Both the position numbers and the translations under genes were made by a program. Under the pieces are notes generated by a model, which ran no database searches, was not told the origin of the DNA, and saw only the letters and a list, made by a program, of their open reading frames with translations. 29,700 nt of DNA from an uncultured Fretibacterium sp. (lineage in GTDB: Bacteria; Synergistota; Synergistia; Synergistales; Aminobacteriaceae), in the NCBI RefSeq assembly GCF_963548695.1, contig NZ_CAUUWA010000028.1:1-29700 (forward strand), in the 5' to 3' direction. Shown here piece by piece: positions 19,530-25,398 of the stretch; within the stretch, counting starts at the first letter, position 1; each line of letters opens with the position of its first letter.

Positions 19530-20452
19530 GCTGGTCGTTATTTCGATGGGTCTGGCGGCTGGAAGCGCCGCTTTTCGTCGGCATGTCCCCGGCAGGGGCG
19601 CTGAATCGCTGCAGGCCCTACGTCCCGGCGCGTGCACTTTGGGGAGCCGTGACCGCCGAAATAGCCCGATTGAAAAGCGGCGGAAGCTTTCCGAATTACG
19701 AAGGTGTGGGAGGTGAGGTCAAGCGAAGCTGCCGCTTCACCTACCTCTTTCCCGCCGAGAAACGGGACGGCAAATTTCTGGCTTGGCTGCCGAAATTCGA
19801 GAAGGAGAAAGGCCTCCGGTGGTGCCTCCAGAACAGTGACAAAAGTCTGTCGGACCGCGATTTCCGGCGCCGCCTATTGGACTCCCGCCCCGGCACGGCA
19901 ATCGTTCCCGAATCGGACTCCGCACTCGAGGGCTCGCTGCGGCACACGGAATGCATCAGTCCCTGGTGGCGCGATTCCAACAGCCAGGGAGAAACGGCGG
20001 CCCCCGTACTGCTTCTGGGGTATGTTTTTCTGAACGACGACCTCCATCACGAGCAGGGAGAAAAAATTCACGAGCAAAAAGACATTCCCGGACGTCTGCG
20101 GGCTGTCGAGACCCTCTTCATCGGAGGCGACACCCGATACGGTCTTGGGAAGATACGCCGTATCGACGAGTCGTCCAACGACACCGCCGTCTTCGGAAAG
20201 CCCGTTCGTCCGGACAGGGAGCACCCCGAAATAGGGAGCGACATCGTTCTGGGACACGCTCCGGAAGGCGGTGGAGACGAAGGAATGCAGGGGACGAAGG
20301 AACTCCTCGGCGGCTGGGATCGAGGCAGCCCGTGGAAAGAGGGAAAACTGGCGTGGGCTCCCGGCTCGTGCGACACCAACCATACGGACGAAAAGCCTGT
20401 TTACTGGTCGATAGACCGCGAGGGGTACTGGGCACGTCGGGACGATCGATAG
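19526..20452 (+). CDS. cmr3: type III CRISPR subunit, Cas5-like RAMP at the Cmr3 position
   Basis: 308 residues from the ATG at 19526, which overlaps the cmr5 stop. It opens with SLFRWVWRLEAPLFVGMSPAGALNR, a RAMP strand with the GxSPAG loop, then RPYVPARALWGAVTAEIARL. Near residue 195-206 is LFIGGDTRYGLGKI, the glycine-rich RAMP loop. In type III the Cas5/Cmr3 subunit holds the 5' tag of the guide RNA, and the position after cmr5 is where III-C operons carry it as far as I recall. The C-terminus after GSDIVLGHAPEGGG is charged and ends WSIDREGYWARRDDR. Assignment as Cmr3 is by order and motifs; it could be another group of RAMP. Confidence 0.68.
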   Translation: MSWSLFRWVWRLEAPLFVGMSPAGALNRCRPYVPARALWGAVTAEIARLKSGGSFPNYEGVGGEVKRSCRFTYLFPAEKRDGKFLAWLPKFEKEKGLRWCLQNSDKSLSDRDFRRRLLDSRPGTAIVPESDSALEGSLRHTECISPWWRDSNSQGETAAPVLLLGYVFLNDDLHHEQGEKIHEQKDIPGRLRAVETLFIGGDTRYGLGKIRRIDESSNDTAVFGKPVRPDREHPEIGSDIVLGHAPEGGGDEGMQGTKELLGGWDRGSPWKEGKLAWAPGSCDTNHTDEKPVYWSIDREGYWARRDDR

Positions 20453-20497
20453 CCGATGTCCGCATGCAGCACCTCCGAAAAAGCCTGAGGTCAAACA

Positions 20498-20536
20498 ACT
20501 CGACGACCACCGACTGAAAATCGGTGGTCGTCGAGT
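20498..20536. terminator. 16-bp perfect hairpin between convergent operons
   Basis: ACTCGACGACCACCGA (20498-20513) and its exact complement (20521-20536) flank the 7-base loop CTGAAAA. It lies 46 bases after the last cmr gene and 61 bases after the mazF end, so both convergent transcripts meet it. Neither side has a proper U-tract (CATACGCC on plus, TGTTTGACC on minus), so it is a transcription barrier at best or an RNA-stabilising hairpin. Confidence 0.5.
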
Positions 20537-20537
20537 C

Positions 20538-20572
20538 ATACGCCAGTCACTCGAACCGCAGGGCGTCGATGG
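20538..20572 (-). repeat. duplicate of the efflux permease gene 3' end (copy 1, 35 bp)
   Basis: These 35 bases are identical to 21312-21346, which include the last eight codons of the permease gene, its stop and nine bases beyond. This copy lies after mazF and is fused to the first codons of a vapD-like gene. Together with copy 2 it brackets mazE-mazF, as would be left by a tandem duplication or an insertion that copied the gene end. Confidence 0.85.
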
Positions 20573-20579
20573 CATACAT
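20549..20579 (-). pseudogene. vapD start remnant fused to the permease 3' end copy
   Basis: On the minus strand, 18 bases after the mazF stop, GAGGGGAG and ATGTATGCC match the ribosome site and first three codons of the vapD gene at 25262. The frame then runs into the permease 3' end copy, giving a 10-residue reading frame MYAIDALRFE before a stop. It looks like the scar of a deletion that removed almost all of a vapD gene. Confidence 0.6.
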
Positions 20580-20596
20580 CTCCCCTCTTCGTCGAT

Positions 20597-20968
20597 TCAA
20601 TCCGGGTCGGAGGGGTCGAAGAGTGTCACAATCCGAGCCAGGACCTCCTCCATGACCAGGACGGAGACCTCGGCAACCTTTCTGCCCCCACGAGACTTCA
20701 GATCCAGCACCCTCGGCTGATCGCACCGAATGATGCCGGAGATCGCCTCGGCTCCGTTCACATCCTGAGAGGAAAGCGGCACGGCGAAACCAAGGTTCTG
20801 CGAGAAGGCGGTCCCTCCCGCCCCCTGAGTGATGGGGACCGCAACGGCAACGTTGGCGGCATTATTGAAGACGGACGGGGAGACGACCAGAACCGGCCTC
20901 GCCGCTCCCCGTTGTTCATGTCCCGAAACAGGGTTCAGGCACACCCGGTAAATATCGCCGCGCTTCAA
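20597..20968 (-). CDS. mazF: MazF/ChpB-type endoribonuclease toxin
   Basis: 123 residues, MazF/PemK/ChpB superfamily: a sequence-specific RNase that halts translation when free of its antitoxin. The start MKRGDIYRVCLNPVSGHEQRGAARPVLVVS has the family GDIxxVxLxPxxGxEQxGxRP motif, and the later AVPITQGAGG and GIIRCDQPRVLDL (the conserved catalytic Thr/Arg region) follow at normal spacing. The protein ends VLARIVTLFDPSDPD. It starts at a TTG that overlaps the mazE stop (TTGA), so the toxin is translated behind its antitoxin. The nearby 20549-20579 remnant suggests that vapD once followed it. Confidence 0.88.
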   Translation of the reverse strand: MKRGDIYRVCLNPVSGHEQRGAARPVLVVSPSVFNNAANVAVAVPITQGAGGTAFSQNLGFAVPLSSQDVNGAEAISGIIRCDQPRVLDLKSRGGRKVAEVSVLVMEEVLARIVTLFDPSDPD

Positions 20969-21216
20969 ATCAGCTCGGCCCCATCCGCCTCGTCATCCAG
21001 CCACGCAGCGTCGCGATCACTAAAATCAGTCATCGAAACAAGTTGCTGGAGCGAGTATTCCGGCGACCGCTCGCAGGGAGTAACGATAATCCGCCCCCTC
21101 TGAACTTCCAGCCGCATTGCCGTCGCAGGCGTCAACGACAGCGCTCGTGTTATCTTGGATGGGATGGAGATCATCAGCGACCCTCCCACTTTATGTACAC
21201 GGCTTGTGAGAAACAT
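20965..21216 (-). CDS. mazE: MazE/ChpS-type AbrB-fold antitoxin
   Basis: 83 residues from the ATG at 21216, preceded by GGAGGGG. An ATG six codons upstream would lie before that ribosome site and is unlikely. The N-terminal swapped-hairpin DNA-binding part is RVHKVGGSLMISIPSKITRALSLTPATAMRLEVQRGRIIVTP (about 6-47). The acidic tail DFSDRDAAWLDDEADGAELI would wrap the toxin. MazE-type proteins repress their own operon, and the upstream palindrome (21271-21282) suits this. The first gene of a two-gene unit with mazF. Confidence 0.88.
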   Translation of the reverse strand: MFLTSRVHKVGGSLMISIPSKITRALSLTPATAMRLEVQRGRIIVTPCERSPEYSLQQLVSMTDFSDRDAAWLDDEADGAELI

Positions 21217-21250
21217 CGAATCCCCTCCAATCATTTAATTTTTTCTTATG

Positions 21251-21298
21251 ATTATATAACTGGGGCGGAACATTGTACAATGACAACGTGCCGCCCCA
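21251..21298 (-). promoter_or_regulatory. mazEF promoter with palindromic operator
   Basis: On the minus strand, TTGTAC (plus 21275-21280) and TATAAT (21251-21256) are 18 bases apart. The -35 lies inside the perfect 12-base palindrome CATTGTACAATG (21271-21282), a likely MazE/MazF binding site. Outer arms TGGGGCGG (21261-21268) and CCGCCCCA (21291-21298) are complementary and could form a hairpin ending permease transcripts or extend the operator. Confidence 0.6.
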
Positions 21299-21311
21299 AC
21301 CGGATACAATT

Positions 21312-21346
21312 ATACGCCAGTCACTCGAACCGCAGGGCGTCGATGG
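21312..21346 (-). repeat. efflux permease gene 3' end (copy 2, 35 bp, in the gene)
   Basis: This is the native copy: it contains the last codons and TGA stop of the permease gene plus nine bases after it. It is identical to 20538-20572. Its exactness over a functional gene end argues that the duplication is recent. Confidence 0.85.
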
Positions 21347-22535
21347 GCCTGAGCCGCGACGCCTTCCAGGCCGGATAGAGGCCGAAGAAGACCCCGACGA
21401 CGCCGGAGAACCCCGCCGCCAACGCGATGGCCCCGGGCGACACGGACGTGGGCCACGTCAAAAACTCCGTCACGCCCCAGGACGCCGCCATCCCCAGGAG
21501 GATCCCCAAAGCGCCGCCCAGCAGGGACAGCACCAGCGCCTCCAGCAGAAACTGCAGCCGGATGTCCCCGGCGCGGGCCCCTATCGCCATGCGGATCCCG
21601 ATCTCGCGAGTCCGCTCCGTGACGGAGACCAGCATGATGTTCATGATGCCGATCCCCCCCACCAGCAGGGAGATCGAGGCCACGGCCCCGAGCAGCGCGG
21701 ACATCACCCAGGTCGACTGCTGCAGGGACTCCACCATCTGGGTCATGTTCCAGATCTCGAAGTCGTCGTCCTTCCCCCTGCCGATTCGATGTCGCTGGCG
21801 CATCAGGGCCCGGATCTCCGCCATCCCCCCCTCCAGCATGCTGACGTCCCGGACCTGGATGAGGGCCATGTGCACGGCTTCGGCCAACGAGCTGCGCACC
21901 AGGCGCCGCTGCGCCGTGGTAATCGGCGCCACCACCGTATCGTCCTGGTCCTGCCCCATCGACCCGCCGCCCTTCGGGGCCAGCACGCCCACGACCTCGA
22001 AGGGGATCTTGTTGATCCGGATGATCCTGCCCACGGGGCTCGTCGTGCCGAAGAGCTGGGTGGCGACCGTCTGGCCGATGACGCAGACCTTGGCCGCGCT
22101 CCGCTCGTCCTCCTCGTCCAAAAGCCGCCCCAGGTAGATGCTGCGGTTATCGACGTCGAAGAACGACGGCGTCGTGCCCGTCACGCGGGTCGGCCAGTTC
22201 TGGTTCTCGTAGATCAGCTGGGCCGAGAGGTTCACCAGGGGGGCCGCCCGGAGCACCGACCAGCACTCCTCCGTCACGGCCCTCACGTCGGAGAGGGTCA
22301 GGCGCGCGCCCCCGCTCTGACGCACGCCGCCCGAACGGGGCGCTCCCGGGCTCAGGATGAGCAGGTTGCTCCCCAGGCCGGAGACGAGGTCCTGCATCTG
22401 GACGGAGGCGCCATTCCCCACGGCGACCATCGCGATGACCGCCCCGACCCCGATGACCACGCCCAGCATCGTCAGAAGCGAGCGCGTCTTGTTCGCCAAG
22501 AGCGAGGACAGGGCGGTGCGCAGCGTCTCGAACAT
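21321..22535 (-). CDS. macB: MacB-like ABC transporter permease
   Basis: 404 residues. It has an N-terminal membrane helix (SLLANKTRSLLTMLGVVIGVGAVIAMVAVG), a periplasmic MacB-type domain of about 230 residues, and three C-terminal helices in the FtsX-like domain, with GGIGIMNIMLVSVTERTREIGIRMAIGAR (about 290-318) as the family hallmark. This is the half of MacB that lies in the membrane; here the ATPase is a separate gene. It works with the MacA-like adaptor and a TolC-like channel to drive export of a drug, peptide or lipoprotein-like substrate by mechanotransmission. The ATG lies two bases after the ATPase stop. The protein ends RPIDALRFE, and its 3' end is duplicated beyond mazF. Confidence 0.92.
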   Translation of the reverse strand: MFETLRTALSSLLANKTRSLLTMLGVVIGVGAVIAMVAVGNGASVQMQDLVSGLGSNLLILSPGAPRSGGVRQSGGARLTLSDVRAVTEECWSVLRAAPLVNLSAQLIYENQNWPTRVTGTTPSFFDVDNRSIYLGRLLDEEDERSAAKVCVIGQTVATQLFGTTSPVGRIIRINKIPFEVVGVLAPKGGGSMGQDQDDTVVAPITTAQRRLVRSSLAEAVHMALIQVRDVSMLEGGMAEIRALMRQRHRIGRGKDDDFEIWNMTQMVESLQQSTWVMSALLGAVASISLLVGGIGIMNIMLVSVTERTREIGIRMAIGARAGDIRLQFLLEALVLSLLGGALGILLGMAASWGVTEFLTWPTSVSPGAIALAAGFSGVVGVFFGLYPAWKASRLRPIDALRFE

Positions 22536-22537
22536 CC

Positions 22538-23269
22538 TCAGTTCCCCCTTCCGGAGGCCGCCTCGTCGGAGACCAGACGGCCGTCCTTGAAGTGCAGGAC
22601 TCGCCGCGCGTAGGCGGCGATGTCCGGCTCGTGCGTCACCAACACCACCGTCTTGCCCTCCCGGTTGACCTCGACGAGGAGATCCATGATCTCCTCGCTC
22701 GTCCGCGTGTCCAGGTTCCCCGTCGGCTCGTCGGCCAGGATCAGAGGGGCCCTGCCGACGAGGGCCCGCGCGATAGCGACGCGCTGCTGCTGGCCGCCGC
22801 TCATCTGATTGGGCCTGTGCTTCAGACGGGCGCCCAGCCCCACGCGCTCCAGGGCCTCTCGGGCACGCTCGCTCCGTTCCCGCGAGGGGACCCCCGAATA
22901 GACGAGGGGGAGCGCGACGTTGTCCACGGCCGACAGGCGCGGCAGCAGGTTGAACCCCTGGAACACGAAGCCCAGCTTCTCGTTGCGGACCCTCGCCAGC
23001 TCGTCGCCCGAGAGGCGGGCCACGTCCCGCCCGTCGAGGAGGTAACGGCCCTCGGTCGGGGAGTCCAGGCAGCCCAGCATGTTCATCGTCGTGGACTTTC
23101 CCGACCCCGAGGGCCCCATCACCGCCACGAACTCCCCGTGCGCCACCGAGAAGGAGACGCCGTCCAGCGCACGCAGCTCCACGTCCCCGGTCCGGTAGAT
23201 CTTGACGAGGTCCTCGACCTCGATCAGAGGGCGCGCGGGCCTCTGCGAAGCGGAATCCGGGACGCTCAT
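22538..23269 (-). CDS. MacB-like ABC transporter ATPase (LolD/FtsE type)
   Basis: 243 residues with a start at 23269 that overlaps the adaptor stop (ATGA). Walker A GPSGSGKST (about 47-55), Q-loop FVFQGFNLLPRLSAVDNV, ABC signature MSGGQQQR, Walker B LILADEPTGNLD and a switch His in LVTHEPDIA are all present and correctly spaced. The YxxGDVELRALDGVSFSV opening and NLDTRTSEEIMDLL are typical of the MacB/LolD subfamily. It supplies the ATP-driven force to the permease encoded next, and the three-gene run adaptor, ATPase and permease is a common pump operon. Confidence 0.94.
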   Translation of the reverse strand: MSVPDSASQRPARPLIEVEDLVKIYRTGDVELRALDGVSFSVAHGEFVAVMGPSGSGKSTTMNMLGCLDSPTEGRYLLDGRDVARLSGDELARVRNEKLGFVFQGFNLLPRLSAVDNVALPLVYSGVPSRERSERAREALERVGLGARLKHRPNQMSGGQQQRVAIARALVGRAPLILADEPTGNLDTRTSEEIMDLLVEVNREGKTVVLVTHEPDIAAYARRVLHFKDGRLVSDEAASGRGN

Positions 23270-24543
23270 CGGCCCGACCTCACCACGACGGCCTCGCCCC
23301 CGGCCACGACGGCCGCCCCGGCGGTGCTGAAGGAGACGGCCAGCTCCTGTCCCTCCTTGAGCTGCGAGTCCGAGACCTCCACCCACGTTCGGTCGCTGAT
23401 CCCCTGTTCCCCGACGGGGACGCTGCCCACAATCTTTCCGTCCTCCACGACCCAGACCACGGGCTCGTCCTCGTCGTCCGAACGGTTCCCATTCCTCCGC
23501 CGCATCGGGGGCAACCCCATGATCGACCCCGCCCCCTTCTCCTCCTTCTCCGTCCCGGAGGGCGCGGAGAGTGCGGCGAGGACATCGCCCGGCGGCGTGA
23601 AGCGGAGCGCCGCGGCCGGGACCTTCAGCACATCCTTCTTCTCCTCCGTGACGATGGTCACGTTGGCCGTCATACTGGGCTTCAGCTTCAGCTCCGAGTT
23701 GTCCACCCGAATGATCACCGTGTAGGTGACGACGTTGGAGACGACCGTGGACTTCAGGCGCACCTGCGTCACCGTCCCCTCGAACGTCGTGTCCGGCCAC
23801 GCATCGAACCGGCAGATCGCTTTCTGCCCCTCCGCGATGCGTCCGATGTCCGCCTCGTCGACGCTGGCCTCGATCTGCATCCGGGTCAGGTCGCGGGCGA
23901 TGGAGAAAAGCGTAGGCGTCTGGAGGCTGGCTGCCACGGTCTGCCCCACATCCACCTTTCGCGCGATGACCACCCCGTCGACGGGCGAGACGATGCGCGC
24001 GTAGCCCAGGCTCGTCTCGGCCTGCTTCAACGAGGCCTTCGCCTGCACGACCTGGGCGTTGTGCTCGGCCAACGAGGCGCGGGCCAGGGAGAGCTTGGTC
24101 TCCGCGGCATCCAGCTCGCTCCGCGCGATCAGGTTCCGCTCCCAGAGCTCCTTATTGCGCCTGAAGGTCCGGTCCGCATCAGCAGCGGACGCCCTGGCGC
24201 TCGTCACGCGGGCCTGGGCAAGGGCCAAAGAGGCCCTCGCCTCGTCGACCCTCGACTGCAGCATGTCGGTATCCAGCATGGCGACCAGCTGGCCCTTCGT
24301 GACCCTGCTGTTGTAGTCGACGTAGATCTCCTTGAGCGTCCCGGAGACCTGGGTGCCGACGTCCACCATCTCCACGGGGTTGACGCTTCCGGTGGCGCTG
24401 ACCGTCGCGGAGATGCTCCCGCGCGTCACGGGCTGGGTCCGGTAGACGTACTCCGCCCCCCCGTCCCTGGAGAACCCGTACCAGACGCCCCAGGCGATTC
24501 CCGCCGCGGCGGCCCCAAACAGCAGCAACTTCAAAACCTTCAT
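23266..24543 (-). CDS. macA: MacA-like periplasmic adaptor (membrane fusion protein)
   Basis: 425 residues. Start at 24543 is set by GGAGGGG 6-7 bases upstream and an N-terminal anchor (KVLKLLLFGAAAAGIAWGVWYG). The lipoyl half-motifs flank a long coiled-coil hairpin (about 90-190, with repeated ALAQARVTSARASAAD and DAAETKLSLARASLAE). The second half, VSPVDGVVIARKVDVGQTVAASLQTP, is typical of HlyD/MacA proteins. A long insert (about 330-385) is rich in Gly, Arg and acidic residues and is not usual for MacA. The protein bridges the permease in the inner membrane and a TolC-like channel. Downstream genes overlap it. Confidence 0.91.
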   Translation of the reverse strand: MKVLKLLLFGAAAAGIAWGVWYGFSRDGGAEYVYRTQPVTRGSISATVSATGSVNPVEMVDVGTQVSGTLKEIYVDYNSRVTKGQLVAMLDTDMLQSRVDEARASLALAQARVTSARASAADADRTFRRNKELWERNLIARSELDAAETKLSLARASLAEHNAQVVQAKASLKQAETSLGYARIVSPVDGVVIARKVDVGQTVAASLQTPTLFSIARDLTRMQIEASVDEADIGRIAEGQKAICRFDAWPDTTFEGTVTQVRLKSTVVSNVVTYTVIIRVDNSELKLKPSMTANVTIVTEEKKDVLKVPAAALRFTPPGDVLAALSAPSGTEKEEKGAGSIMGLPPMRRRNGNRSDDEDEPVVWVVEDGKIVGSVPVGEQGISDRTWVEVSDSQLKEGQELAVSFSTAGAAVVAGGEAVVVRSGR

Positions 24544-24591
24544 GAACAACCCCTCCGAGCATCCGCGTCTGTACCGTTTCTTCCGGTAAAA

Positions 24592-24620
24592 AGTATAGGG
24601 GATGGGCCCCCAACGGACAA
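24592..24620 (-). promoter_or_regulatory. promoter of the adaptor-ATPase-permease operon
   Basis: Minus-strand TTGTCC (plus 24615-24620) and TATACT (24592-24597) are exactly 17 bases apart, about 50 bases before the adaptor start. This is the best housekeeping-type promoter in the region and indicates the pump genes can be transcribed separately from tolC and vapD. Confidence 0.6.
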
Positions 24621-24675
24621 GGTAAGGATACGCGGGGGTGCACATCGTAGAAATACGCACACCACGGGGCGGATA

Positions 24676-24715
24676 CGATAAGGGGGGCGGCCCCGAAGGG
24701 CCGTCCCCCTTATCG
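24676..24715. terminator. long hairpin between vapD locus and pump operon
   Basis: An 18-bp stem with the tetraloop CGAA (24694-24697) covers this stretch: CGATAAGGGGG pairs with CCCCCTTATCG, continued by CGGCCC/GGGCCG. One pair is G-U on the plus strand (A-C on minus). A modest T-rich run TTGTTCGTT follows on the plus side. It probably separates the tolC/vapD transcript from the pump promoter just downstream. Confidence 0.6.
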
Positions 24716-24748
24716 TTGTTCGTTAAGCAGGCAACCGGCGCTAGGTTG

Positions 24749-24808
24749 TCAAGCCAAACGCAGCGGGTAAATTGTTTCCGCATCTAAATCAAACGCAATG
24801 GCATACAT
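24749..24808 (-). pseudogene. truncated second vapD start
   Basis: Minus-strand reading frame MYAIAFDLDAETIYPLRLA, identical to the vapD start for its first nine residues (the tenth is Ala for Thr) and then unrelated. It follows a second copy of the tolC-like 3' end, so it is the broken start of a second, duplicated vapD unit. Confidence 0.7.
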
Positions 24809-24944
24809 CTCAACCTCTCCCTTCATCAATTCAATCCGAGCCGGGGGCTCGAAGAGCGTCACCATTCGCTCCAGTACCTCACTCGGCGTCCTCCGGCTCC
24901 GTCAATTCCACCCCCGTCGCGCTCTCCAGCGCGAACTGGGCCAC
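24775..24944 (-). repeat. 170-bp direct repeat flanking vapD, copy 1
   Basis: Matches 25229-25398 at 168 of 170 positions by direct comparison; the two differences are at 24781 (C/T) and 24905 (A/G). It contains the last 22 codons of the tolC-like gene including its stop (24879-24881), the mazF remnant and the first codons of vapD. Offset between copies is 454 bases, the size of one tolC-end plus vapD unit. Confidence 0.88.
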
Positions 24945-24950
24945 ATTACA

Positions 24951-25262
24951 TCACGAGCTTTTTCGTTGCTTTAACGTTCGATTTATAACCGGTTTCAAGT
25001 CGTTTTCATCCTCGATGCGCAGCATCCTAATATCCCGAACGGATGATGAAAACCAATCATATCGTTCTGTCAGCTCTGCCGTAACCTCAAAACACGTCAC
25101 TGCATTCGTACCCTCCGAGCCAAAATACACACTGCCCTGCTGATTCATGAATCCAAACTCCTCCATAACCTTTCGGATCTCTCCATAAGCATTTCCTATG
25201 CTCTCGTTTCTATACGTGTTTTTGAGCATTTCCGTATCTAAATCAAACGCAATGGCATACAT
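24951..25262 (-). CDS. vapD: VapD-family endoribonuclease toxin
   Basis: 103 residues, starting MYAIAFDLDTEMLKNTY at 25262 with GGGAGAGGTTGAG before it. VapD is a small ferredoxin-fold RNase, related in structure to Cas2, that acts as a toxin in several genera and is often found with plasmid or mobile DNA. Family motifs are MYAIAFDLDTE, then QQGSVYFG, NAVTCF and SVRDIRMLRIED, all present in order, so it looks intact. An upstream ATG would add 19 residues that are the mazF remnant. No partner antitoxin gene is seen beside it. The tolC-like gene stops 70 bases upstream. Confidence 0.88.
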   Translation of the reverse strand: MYAIAFDLDTEMLKNTYRNESIGNAYGEIRKVMEEFGFMNQQGSVYFGSEGTNAVTCFEVTAELTERYDWFSSSVRDIRMLRIEDENDLKPVINRTLKQRKSS

Positions 25263-25398
25263 CTCAACCTCTCCCTTCATCAATTCAATCCGAGCCGGGG
25301 GCTCGAAGAGCGTCACCATTCGCTCCAGTACCTCACTCGGCGTCCTCCGGCTCCGTCAGTTCCACCCCCGTCGCGCTCTCCAGCGCGAACTGGGCCAC
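25229..25398 (-). repeat. 170-bp direct repeat flanking vapD, copy 2
   Basis: The upstream copy, containing the true 3' end of the tolC-like gene (stop at 25333-25335), the mazF remnant and the vapD start. It shares 168 of 170 bases with 24775-24944. The two copies bracket 284 bases that hold the rest of vapD, a simple tandem-duplication layout. Confidence 0.88.
25263..25332 (-). pseudogene. mazF 3' end remnant upstream of vapD
   Basis: On the minus strand, just after the tolC-like stop, EVLERMVTLFEPPARIELMKGEVE is encoded in one frame. It aligns with the intact mazF end EVLARIVTLFDPSDPD at 20597-20650 and with the following ribosome site (GGGAGA). It is what would remain if mazE and most of mazF were deleted from a mazE-mazF-vapD cassette. 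Confidence 0.65.

Noticed and set aside
20453..20596. CRISPR array downstream of the effector genes
   Set aside because: The region has one hairpin and a copied gene end, not regularly spaced repeats.
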